Assembly (NCBI GenBank): GCA_030038335.1
Contig: JASHPC010000227.1
Location: 1-25,548, forward strand
DNA: 25,548 bases
Source of the DNA: Vulcanimicrobiota bacterium
GTDB lineage: Bacteria; Vulcanimicrobiota; Vulcanimicrobiia; Vulcanimicrobiales; Vulcanimicrobiaceae
Direction of reading: 5' to 3'
A model generated the notes under the pieces. It ran no database searches and was not told the origin of the DNA. It saw nothing but the letters and a program-made list of their open reading frames with translations. Shown here one piece after another: positions 16,274-23,316 of this stretch. Within the stretch, counting starts at the first letter, position 1, and each line of letters opens with the position of its first letter. Position numbers and translations under genes: made by a program.

Positions 16274-16366
16274 CCCATCGGAAGCTACCCGGCGATTCCC
16301 CGCCTCAAACGTGTGCCTCGTGGCGCCGTGACAGGGTGATGCTGCGAAGGCGGTAAAGGCGCACGC

Positions 16367-17200
16367 ATGGCGCTCGACGCGACCGCCTTTGTGCGAGACG
16401 GCTTCCTCGTAATTCCCGGCTTCAAGAACGCTGGCGAGATCGCTCGCTTACGCGCTCGAGCCGAAGAGATCGTCAACGCCTTCGACCCGAGCGAAGGCAG
16501 CGGCGTCTTCTCAACCCGCGATCAAGCGCGGCGCAGCGACGAGTATTTCCTGGAATCCGGATCGCGCGTACGTTGCTTCTTCGAAGAAGAGGCTTTTGAC
16601 GAGCCGGGTCATTTAGTAACCGACAAGGCGCACGCCATCAACAAGATCGGGCACGCCATGCACGACCTCGACCCGGTCTTCGAGGCGTTCTCCCACGGTG
16701 AGGCGCTGGCCGGCGTCGCGAGAACCGCTGGACTCGACTCGCCGCTCGTCTATCAGTCGATGTACATCTTCAAGCAGCCGCGGATCGGCGGCGAGGTGAA
16801 GTGGCATCAGGACGGTTCGTTCTTCGTGACGGATCCGCCGAGCGTCACCGCGTTCTGGTTTGCGCTCGAAGACGCCAATCGTGAGAACGGTTGCCTCTGG
16901 GTCGAGCGAGGAGGCCATCGCGGCCCGCTGCGCGAGCGCTTCTTCGTGCGCGGCGGAGAAGCGATGCTCGAGCGCATCGATCCCACGCCGTGGCCAACGC
17001 TCGACGTCGCGACGCCGCTCGAAGTCGAAGCGGGAACGCTCGTCGTCTTCAGCGGTTCGCTGCCGCACTACAGCGGACCGAACCGCTCGTCGAAATCACG
17101 CCACGCGTACACGCTGCACGCCGTCGACGCGAAGGCCCGCTACGTACCCGAGAACTGGCTTCAACGCGACACCCTTCCATTACGGGGATTTGCGACATAG
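16367..17200 (+). CDS. Phytanoyl-CoA dioxygenase (PhyH) family Fe(II)/2-oxoglutarate oxygenase
   Basis: The 277-residue protein is full length for the PhyH family and resembles the PHYHD1 subgroup: RCFFEEEAFDEPG, KIGHAMHDLDPVF, QSMYIFKQPRIGGEV and NGCLWVERGGH are conserved blocks. The iron triad is visible as His147 and Asp149 in WHQDGS and His234 in SLPHYSGPN; Arg245 is the probable 2-oxoglutarate anchor. It is a cytoplasmic dioxygenase hydroxylating an unknown small substrate, and nothing in the context names that substrate. The ATG at 16367 has AAAGGCG upstream. The 93-bp gap to the opposite-strand regulator should hold divergent promoters. A candidate hairpin lies after the stop. Confidence 0.92.
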   Translation: MALDATAFVRDGFLVIPGFKNAGEIARLRARAEEIVNAFDPSEGSGVFSTRDQARRSDEYFLESGSRVRCFFEEEAFDEPGHLVTDKAHAINKIGHAMHDLDPVFEAFSHGEALAGVARTAGLDSPLVYQSMYIFKQPRIGGEVKWHQDGSFFVTDPPSVTAFWFALEDANRENGCLWVERGGHRGPLRERFFVRGGEAMLERIDPTPWPTLDVATPLEVEAGTLVVFSGSLPHYSGPNRSSKSRHAYTLHAVDAKARYVPENWLQRDTLPLRGFAT

Positions 17201-17213
17201 CGTAGGTCAGCTG

Positions 17214-17244
17214 CTCCGAGTTGTTAGGCCCAAAGGACTCGGAG
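17214..17244 (+). terminator. Candidate hairpin downstream of the PhyH gene
   Basis: The 7-bp arms CTCCGAG (17214-17220) and CTCGGAG (17238-17244) pair perfectly around a 17-nt loop, 14 nt after the PhyH stop. It is followed by AAAGTAAG rather than a T-run, so it is not a classical intrinsic terminator. It may be an RNA 3'-end stabiliser or an operator for the following lipoprotein gene. Confidence 0.3.
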
Positions 17245-17302
17245 AAAGTAAGCGTTGCCGTCCTCCCTCACCGTGGGCTCGTTCGCGTACGATGCCAGCA
17301 TC

Positions 17303-18109
17303 ATGCGCCACTCACAGCAGGCTGCCGTCGCGGTCGCCGCGGCACTTCTTATTTCGGCATTCGCCGGGTGCGGCGGCGGCGGTTCGTCCGGCGGAGGCGG
17401 CGGCGCCGTCGTTCCTCCGGCCACGACACCAGCCCCGACTCCGACGGCGAGTCCCACGCCTCCGGGCTCGTCAACGCAGACCGTGTACACGGATGCGGGC
17501 ACGGTGTACGGCGAGACGGGTGAGTGGACGCCCACCGAGGGCGATACGGCTTCCGGCGGACAGGGACAAGCCGTCGACGGAATCACGTGCGATCCGACGA
17601 TGTCCAACAACTATCACATCCACGCATGGCTCGGTCTCTACGTGAACGGCAATCCCGTCGCGCTTCCGATGGGCGTCGGGATGGATAACCCCGGGCCGCC
17701 GGGCTCGGGTTCGCCGAGCTACCCGGGCTTCGTTGACGCTGCGACGTGCTTCTATCACATCCACGTGCACGACCAGAGCGGCATCGTTCACGTCGAGGAT
17801 CCGGATCCCAACAATGTCCCGATCACGGGCTCTCTGTATACGCTGCAGAATCTCTTCGATGAATGGGGCATCACCGTGAATGCCAATCAGTTCGGGCCAT
17901 TCACGGGTCCGGTTCGCGTCTTCACGTCGGGGCAGGTTTATCGCGGCGACGACGCGAGCAACAACTTCATTACCGATGCGAGCGATCTGACGTACTGGGG
18001 CAACGACGCGAATACCGTGCCGTTATACTCGCACGAAGTCATCGACATCGAGGTTGGCCCGACGTGGCCGACGTCGCTGCCGAACGTGAGCTTTTACCTG
18101 GAGTACTGA
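17303..18109 (+). CDS. Secreted lipoprotein with two HIH histidine motifs, function unknown
   Basis: The ATG at 17303 gives 268 residues with a lipoprotein signal (AVAVAAALLISAFAGC, lipid-modified Cys23). An in-frame TTG at 17255 is possible but would add non-signal residues. A Gly/Ser- and Pro/Thr-rich linker (24-58) precedes a compact domain. That domain has YHIHAWLGLYVNG (104-116), CFYHIHVHDQSGIVHVEDP (149-167) and LQNLFDEWGI (181-190). Similar His-x-His plus HDxSGIIH blocks occur in a widespread uncharacterised family of secreted proteins (recalled, not searched). His105, 107, 152, 154, 156 and 163 could bind a metal such as copper or zinc; this is inference. Cys96 and Cys149 could form a disulfide. 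No ribosome binding site is evident, and TACGAT (17288-17293) could be a -10 for a leaderless mRNA. Confidence 0.82.
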   Translation: MRHSQQAAVAVAAALLISAFAGCGGGGSSGGGGGAVVPPATTPAPTPTASPTPPGSSTQTVYTDAGTVYGETGEWTPTEGDTASGGQGQAVDGITCDPTMSNNYHIHAWLGLYVNGNPVALPMGVGMDNPGPPGSGSPSYPGFVDAATCFYHIHVHDQSGIVHVEDPDPNNVPITGSLYTLQNLFDEWGITVNANQFGPFTGPVRVFTSGQVYRGDDASNNFITDASDLTYWGNDANTVPLYSHEVIDIEVGPTWPTSLPNVSFYLEY

Positions 18110-18147
18110 CGGCAGCTTCCCTGGCACCCTGACAACGAGGCGACGGT

Positions 18148-18181
18148 GAGGCCATCGGCCAAGAAAAAGGGCGATGGCCTC
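18148..18181 (+). promoter_or_regulatory. Perfect 10-bp inverted repeat enclosing the ribosome binding site and start codon of the next gene
   Basis: GAGGCCATCG (18148-18157) and CGATGGCCTC (18172-18181) are exact reverse complements around a 14-nt loop. The loop holds the purine-rich ribosome binding site (AAGAAAAAGGG) and the right arm contains the ATG at 18174-18176. In mRNA the stem would lock the start codon. This looks like a translational control element, or less likely a protein-binding operator. There is no T-run, so it is not an intrinsic terminator for the lipoprotein gene. Confidence 0.55.
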
Positions 18182-18524
18182 CGTGCGGATCGAGGGCGAC
18201 ACGCTCGTCATCGGGATGTCGATGATCGACGAGCTCTTGTCATTTCACGGTGGCTTCAACATCCCGCTGCGACACGTTACGAGAGCGTATACCGGAACTC
18301 GCCAGGACCTTGAGCTGAAGTGGCGGCTCTTGGGCACGGGAGCGGGGTCGTTGAAGACTGCCGGTATCTTCACGACACCAGAAGGCATCGTGTTTTGCGA
18401 CCTTGCTGGCGACTCGGACTGCCTTATCGTCGAAACGCGCGGCGAGCGCTTTCCACGACTCGCGCTGACGCTCGATCCCGGAGAAAACGCGGCCTCGATC
18501 GCAAAAGCGATCAATAAACGCTAG
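18174..18524 (+). CDS. Small conserved hypothetical protein (MASVRIEGD-type)
   Basis: The 116-residue, mostly beta-stranded protein has no signal peptide. Its opening MASVRIEGDTLVI, followed by a helix (DELLSFHGG) and IPLRHVTRAY, fits a family of small hypothetical proteins common in actinobacteria that start the same way. This supports the start at 18174. The fold may be a pleckstrin-homology-like barrel with a C-terminal helix (ENAASIAKAIN), but no function is known. The ribosome binding site and ATG sit in a perfect inverted repeat, suggesting regulated translation. It ends with TAG inside CTAG, where the opposing peptidase gene also ends, so the two stop codons overlap. Confidence 0.75.
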   Translation: MASVRIEGDTLVIGMSMIDELLSFHGGFNIPLRHVTRAYTGTRQDLELKWRLLGTGAGSLKTAGIFTTPEGIVFCDLAGDSDCLIVETRGERFPRLALTLDPGENAASIAKAINKR

Positions 18525-20689
18525 CGGATCATCGCCGGAATATCGGCGAATGCCGGATCGCCGCACTGCCACAAGAGAAACGAATACTCGTCAGCGAGGA
18601 GCGCGTCAGTCTGCGCACGTGATGCAGCGAGAAAGCCATGACCGGCATCGTAATCGACACGCAGCAAGATCGGACGTCCGCTCGTCGTCGCCGTCTCCAA
18701 CCTCGCGGCGAACTTCGCGAGCTCCCACGAAGAGACGCGCGGGTCATTGTATCCGGTGATGAGCATGACGGCTGGATAGCGGGTTCCGTCGACGACGTGC
18801 AGGTACGCGTCCATCGCATAGAGCGCGAGGAATCCCGTCTGCGTGCGCACCGTTCCGAACTCGGGAATGTTCGGTGGGCCATTCGGCGTGAACTCGGAGC
18901 GTGTCGCATTGCTCACACCGACGACGTCGAGCGCGGCCGCGAAGAGGTCTGGCCTTGACGTGATTGCGCGGCCGATCGTAATGCCGCCGGCGCTCGTCCC
19001 TTCGCCGGCAAGATGCGCCGGCGCCGTAAAGTGATGCGCGACGAGCCACTGACCGCAGGCGATGAAATCCTCCCACGTATGGCGTTTCGTGGAGATCATC
19101 CCCGCGCGATGCCAGGCCTCTCCGTACCAGCCGCCGCCGCGAACGTGGCAAACAGCGTAGACGCCGCCGCGTTCGAGCCACGCGAGACGCGTGGCGCTAA
19201 AGGTAGGCTCCAGCGTTATTCCGTACGCGCCGTAGCCTTCTAGGTAGGCTGGATGCGAGCCATCGCGCTTGAGGCCTTTGCGGTAGACGATCGACATCGG
19301 CACGAGCGTCCCGTCCGCGCTACGCGCTTTGACTTCTTCGGAGGTGTATGCCGATTCGTCGATCGGTGACAATGGCTTCAAGTGCGTGTCAGAGACGGTT
19401 CCGTTCGCGTCGGCAGAGTAATAAAGCTCGGAGTGCGTCCATCCGGTTAACGGGAACGTCACGCCGGGTTCGCGTGGGTCGGTCGTAACGCTCGAGATCG
19501 AACCTTGAAATGGAAGCGCGACCGTGCTGTGTCGCTCCGGCGTACCATCGCTTGCAAATGCGATCTTCGTGATGCGTCCGAAGCCGCCGTCGCGGGAGAG
19601 CACGTATAGGCCATCAGCCGCGACACTGACCTGCTCGACGACGCTCGTTGCGCTCGGCGCGACGAGCGTGTGCGCCCGTGAAAAATCTGGAGCGTCGAGG
19701 CGCATCGCGACGACCTTGAACGTCGGCGCATTCTTGTGCGTGACGAGAAAGAGCGTTTTGCCTTTCCAATCGAAGCCGGTGACGTCGTCACCATCGGTGA
19801 TAATGCGGCGCCACGTTCCGTGCGCGGCCGCGGGGACGCGCGTCTCGTACATCGTCACCTCATTTTTGACTCCGTGATCGACGATGCCGATGACGTATCC
19901 GGGCGATGCCGGCGAGTAGACGACGAGAGGGAAATCCGTCGTTGCGAACGCGATCGAGGGATCGACGCCGTATCCGAAGACCGGGACGTCGCGATCGGGA
20001 TTGCGTCCAAGCACGTGCAAATAGCAGACGGCGCGAGTCTCTTTGTCAATCGCCGGCTCGCCCGGCTTGAGCGCCGGAAAGCGAACGTAGTAGAAAGATC
20101 TGCCGTCAGGGAGCCAGCTCGTGACCCCAACGAAATACGCGCGATCGATCGCGTCGGAAAGGACGTGGCCCGTCGCCGTCTGCACGACGTGGATGACGGA
20201 TGCCTCAGAGCCTCCCTCCGAGATCCCGTAGGCGACGTACGCTCCGTTCAGCGACGGCATGAAGTAGTTGATCGTGTAGTGCTTCCCCGCGGTCGAGAGG
20301 ACGTCGGGATTGACGAGAACGCGCTCGGGACCGCCGGCGACGTTTCGCACGTAGAGACGCTCGTTGTTCGCGCCCGGCACGAGCTTCTCGTAAAAATAAT
20401 ACCGTCCGTCGTGGATGACCGTGCTAATGCTGACGCCTGCGTTGTCTAAGTGTTCGATGCGCGCGAGCAGTCGCGCGCGAGCGCCGTCGAGCCGCGCAAG
20501 CACTGCGCGCGTATATGCGTTCTGGTCGCGGAAAAACGCCTGTACGCGCGGGTCGTTCATGTTTTCGAAGTACCGGTACGGATCGGTTACCGTGTGGCCG
20601 TAGTACGTATCCGTTACGGGGCTCGGCGCGGGAACGGGCGGCGGCGACGGAAACCCCGTGACGGCGGCGAGGAACAGCGTTGCGAGCAC
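18521..20689 (-). CDS. Exported prolyl oligopeptidase (S9A family)
   Basis: The 722-residue protein has a short hydrophobic N-terminus (LATLFLAAVTGF) followed by a Pro-rich stretch, an S9A-type entry (TDTYYGHTVTDPYRYFEN), a seven-bladed propeller region to about 440, and a catalytic domain. Ser566 lies in GEGTSAGG, Asp649 in GYNDPRV and His684 in YDAGHGFL, a complete triad. S9A enzymes cleave after proline in peptides shorter than about 30 residues. The GTG start is supported by GGAGGT at 20699-20704 with 9 nt spacing; this site overlaps the stop codon of the M61 peptidase, so the two are co-transcribed and probably coupled. The 3' end overlaps the opposing small gene by 4 bp. Location is periplasmic or secreted, though the signal is short. 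Confidence 0.92.
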   Translation of the reverse strand: MLATLFLAAVTGFPSPPPVPAPSPVTDTYYGHTVTDPYRYFENMNDPRVQAFFRDQNAYTRAVLARLDGARARLLARIEHLDNAGVSISTVIHDGRYYFYEKLVPGANNERLYVRNVAGGPERVLVNPDVLSTAGKHYTINYFMPSLNGAYVAYGISEGGSEASVIHVVQTATGHVLSDAIDRAYFVGVTSWLPDGRSFYYVRFPALKPGEPAIDKETRAVCYLHVLGRNPDRDVPVFGYGVDPSIAFATTDFPLVVYSPASPGYVIGIVDHGVKNEVTMYETRVPAAAHGTWRRIITDGDDVTGFDWKGKTLFLVTHKNAPTFKVVAMRLDAPDFSRAHTLVAPSATSVVEQVSVAADGLYVLSRDGGFGRITKIAFASDGTPERHSTVALPFQGSISSVTTDPREPGVTFPLTGWTHSELYYSADANGTVSDTHLKPLSPIDESAYTSEEVKARSADGTLVPMSIVYRKGLKRDGSHPAYLEGYGAYGITLEPTFSATRLAWLERGGVYAVCHVRGGGWYGEAWHRAGMISTKRHTWEDFIACGQWLVAHHFTAPAHLAGEGTSAGGITIGRAITSRPDLFAAALDVVGVSNATRSEFTPNGPPNIPEFGTVRTQTGFLALYAMDAYLHVVDGTRYPAVMLITGYNDPRVSSWELAKFAARLETATTSGRPILLRVDYDAGHGFLAASRAQTDALLADEYSFLLWQCGDPAFADIPAMIR

Positions 20690-20696
20690 GATCGTT

Positions 20697-22613
20697 TTAC
20701 CTCCCCCGATGCGGCGACATGATCTTCAAAAGCATATCTTCCGTGCCGGGGATGCGTTCCGTATGCGGGTAACGTAGACCGCCGTGATAGTTCACGCGAT
20801 ACGTGCTCACCCAGCCATTTTGCGAGACGATGAACGAGATAGGACCTCGCTCGCGCATAGCTTCGCGCAGCACGTAGTGCAACGCATCCGTCGAGAAGCT
20901 CTGTCCGTCGACTGCGATGATGGTCATATCCGGCCCTAGCCCGGCGTCAAACGCTGCCGATCCCTGGCGCACGCTCGTGATCTCGTTCTTGTCGCTCACC
21001 GAGAAACCGATGCCGTACGTTTCGTCGTCATAATGACGCGTCTGTTCGCTTGCCTCGATGAAAACATTCGGACGATCGTTCCAGACGATGCGCCAGCCGG
21101 CACGGGCGAAATCGTCGTTCGGCGGATGCGGCGAAACGTCATATACGTACTTTTGGAAGAATGCGTGCCAGTCGTAGGGCACGACCTCCGAAAGAAGGCG
21201 TTCGATATCCTCACGCGTGTACGTCTTCGTGATTGGTCCCGTCAATGCTGGCGCACTGTACAGGTGGAGGAAATCATCGAGCGACTTCGTGCCGTGCGAA
21301 CGCTCGCGAATAATCGTGTCGACGTCGAGCCAAATCAGCTCGCCCTCGGAGTAGAAATCACCCGCACCGCGCCGCATCGAGTGCCACTCGCCGGAAGCTT
21401 CATAATAATACGGTGCTGCCGTCGTGAGATCGATGATCGGCGTCGTGTCGCGGCCGGGTTCCTCATCCATTTCGGCATAGACCGTCGCGAGATACTCGGG
21501 GTATTGATCCGGGTTGCGAATCCCCATGCGGAACGAGAGCAGATCGCCCAGGTATTGGTTCATGCCTTCGTAGACCCAGAGAAGCTCCGTGTGCTCCGGA
21601 ATCTGGAAGTTCGGCTGCCAGAGATCGAAGGGCCGGCGATACTTTCCGTTCCACGAGTGAGAGAACTCGTGCGTGAGGAGATCGCCGCCCGAAAGCTGCC
21701 ACTGCGGATTCGTCATGAAGTCTTCCGGTGCGCGATTGTCGCTGGACTGATGATGCTCTATGCCTTCCGGACGAATCTCACTCGAGAGCGTCAGGAGCGA
21801 GTGGTAGACGTTCCAATGGCGCGAGCCGTAGAGCGCAAACGCCTCCGGTGCCATGTTCTTGTATTCGTCGACGACCGCTGGCGGAAAGTCGAGATCCTGT
21901 GGATGATCGGCGAATGCATCGAGAACTTGCTCGGTTCCATCTCCCTGCCAGAGAACCACGTGACGATAGTATCGTCCCATGTCGAGCGGAGAATCGACGA
22001 GCATGTTGAGCGCAACGATCTTGAAGTCCACACGGTTCCCGCTACGCGTCGCCACGGGCAGCGCCGTTCCGAAGTCCCATCCCGCCGGCAGGATAAGGCT
22101 CGTCTTGAAGTAGTCGTCCTTCGACGCGGTGTCGTTTTGGTAGAAAAGCACGCGATTCCAGTTGACGATCGCGATGTTCTTGGTCGACATCGTCTCGGGC
22201 GCATTGAGGATAACCGTGAAGTCGACGTCAAGATGCGTTACGCCGGCCGGAACGTCGACGTGGAACGCGTACATGTCGACTTGATCACGCTCGTAGCGAA
22301 GCGGCGAGCCGTTTCCGCTGACGTGGACCTCGGCGATGTTTGCGAGCGGGCCGGTAGGTCCGTGCTCGCCCGGAATCCACTCCGGGTAGACGAACGTGAA
22401 GGGTCCTGGCCGCACGGGAATCGTCATGTGGGAATGCATGAGTCCACGGCCTGCCTCGCGAGCGTCGAGGACGAGTACTTCGGGGTTAGTCGCGCTCGTG
22501 TACGACGTCGCGTTTGCGTTGGGTTCGGCAGCGCAAGCGAGGGAAAGGCACGCAAAAAGCGTGACCGCGCCGGCACATGCCGCCGAGGTATGAACGAATC
22601 GGCGAAGCAGCAT
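20697..22613 (-). CDS. M61-family metallopeptidase with C-terminal PDZ domain
   Basis: The ATG at 22613 gives 638 residues starting with a signal peptide (Leu-Leu-Arg-Arg, hydrophobic core, ending near ACAAEP). In-frame starts up to 22688 would place residues before the signal and overlap the divergent gene. The M61 N-terminal beta domain contains YPEWIPGEHGPTGP. The zinc site is HEFSHSWN with His315, Glu316 and His319, and the distal ligand Glu349 lies in WVYEG. A PDZ domain with VRQGSAAFDAGLGPDMTII lies at about 530-600. M61 enzymes are glycyl aminopeptidases or broader endopeptidases. It heads a two-gene operon with the prolyl oligopeptidase 8 bp downstream, giving complementary activities on extracellular peptides. 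The PDZ may bind substrate tails. Confidence 0.93.
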   Translation of the reverse strand: MLLRRFVHTSAACAGAVTLFACLSLACAAEPNANATSYTSATNPEVLVLDAREAGRGLMHSHMTIPVRPGPFTFVYPEWIPGEHGPTGPLANIAEVHVSGNGSPLRYERDQVDMYAFHVDVPAGVTHLDVDFTVILNAPETMSTKNIAIVNWNRVLFYQNDTASKDDYFKTSLILPAGWDFGTALPVATRSGNRVDFKIVALNMLVDSPLDMGRYYRHVVLWQGDGTEQVLDAFADHPQDLDFPPAVVDEYKNMAPEAFALYGSRHWNVYHSLLTLSSEIRPEGIEHHQSSDNRAPEDFMTNPQWQLSGGDLLTHEFSHSWNGKYRRPFDLWQPNFQIPEHTELLWVYEGMNQYLGDLLSFRMGIRNPDQYPEYLATVYAEMDEEPGRDTTPIIDLTTAAPYYYEASGEWHSMRRGAGDFYSEGELIWLDVDTIIRERSHGTKSLDDFLHLYSAPALTGPITKTYTREDIERLLSEVVPYDWHAFFQKYVYDVSPHPPNDDFARAGWRIVWNDRPNVFIEASEQTRHYDDETYGIGFSVSDKNEITSVRQGSAAFDAGLGPDMTIIAVDGQSFSTDALHYVLREAMRERGPISFIVSQNGWVSTYRVNYHGGLRYPHTERIPGTEDMLLKIMSPHRGR

Positions 22614-22650
22614 GGGGGATGCGTTACCCCGCTCCGGTGAACTCCCCTTC

Positions 22651-22908
22651 ATGCGCATGCTCGGTCGACTTTTGGCGATTGTCGGCATCCTGGCGGTCGT
22701 CTATTTCGGGTTCACCGCGTATCTCGGCTATCGCGTCGGCAGCGCTATTCACGCGGCCGAGCAGCGACGCCTCGTGCGTACGGGCGTGCGCGTCGTTGGC
22801 CAGCGAGTCGTAGAGCGCTACGCGATCAGGCGCAGCGGACTTCCCGACGTGCTCGTCGAGTCTCCAACGTTCTGGGCGGTTTTGCGCGCTACTGAATTGA
22901 GAGAATGA
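22651..22908 (+). CDS. Small one-TM hypothetical protein
   Basis: The 85-residue protein has one N-terminal TM or uncleaved signal (LLAIVGILAVVYFGFTAYLGY), then a basic, Val/Arg-rich segment (RRLVRTGVRVVGQRVVERY) and a short tail. No family is recognised. The ATG at 22651 is preferred because the hydrophobic segment follows at once; another in-frame ATG lies 6 bp later and the frame is open back to 22612. The ribosome binding site is weak. It diverges from the M61 gene across 37 bp and ends only 4 bp from the end of the opposing receiver gene. Codon pattern and position between real genes favour a true gene, but this is the least certain CDS in the window. Confidence 0.5.
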   Translation: MRMLGRLLAIVGILAVVYFGFTAYLGYRVGSAIHAAEQRRLVRTGVRVVGQRVVERYAIRRSGLPDVLVESPTFWAVLRATELRE

Positions 22909-22912
22909 CGGC

Positions 22913-23308
22913 TCATGCCGGGCGGGGCAGAGAGCCTTCCCGTAATGCGGCGACGAGCTGCTGCCGGTCGGAGTGCTTGCTGAAGACCGCATTTGCTCCC
23001 GGAAAGGAACAGTTCTTGAGCCACGACGTCATGCTCGTGTAGACGTAGATGACGGCCTTCGGCAGCAGCGAGCGCAGCACGCTTATGAGGCGCACCGGCT
23101 CTTGGGCGAGGAAGTCGATGTCAACGAACACGACGTCGGGTTCGGCCGCAAGCAGCGACTGCGCGTCTGCGTCTCGTGAAACGCCGCGGAGATCCAATCC
23201 GACCTCTGAGAAGACGTCGATTAGCGTTGGAACGAAGAGCGCCTGCGCCTCGATTAGGTAGATAGAAGAGCGGCGAGACTCGTCGGCTGCCGTAGGGCTA
23301 ACGTGCAT
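22913..23308 (-). CDS. Stand-alone degenerate response-regulator receiver domain
   Basis: The 131-residue product is a single receiver (CheY-like) fold. IYLIEAQALF is strand 1, PDVVFVDIDF carries the phospho-acceptor candidate Asp63, YTS has the switch Thr91, and FSKHS has Lys111. The acidic pair that binds magnesium after strand 1 is reduced to Glu20-Ala21, so phosphorylation may be impaired or absent. No DNA-binding or enzyme domain follows. The start lies 8 bp after the exopolysaccharide BY-kinase gene and its ribosome binding site (TAGGTGA) contains that gene's stop codon, so the two are coupled. A likely role is a protein-protein switch acting on the polysaccharide machinery (inference). 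Confidence 0.8.
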   Translation of the reverse strand: MHVSPTAADESRRSSIYLIEAQALFVPTLIDVFSEVGLDLRGVSRDADAQSLLAAEPDVVFVDIDFLAQEPVRLISVLRSLLPKAVIYVYTSMTSWLKNCSFPGANAVFSKHSDRQQLVAALREGSLPRPA

Positions 23309-23316
23309 CGCGTCAC

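Noticed and set aside
17214..17244. Rho-independent terminator for the PhyH gene
   Set aside because: The hairpin is followed by AAAGTAAG rather than a T-run; kept only as a candidate RNA structure.
21033..22640. 535-codon open frame on the + strand opposite the M61 peptidase gene
   Set aside because: Its product is Arg/Val-rich without recognisable motifs, membrane or signal features. The opposite strand encodes a complete M61-PDZ protein. Long antisense frames are expected in GC-rich codon usage.
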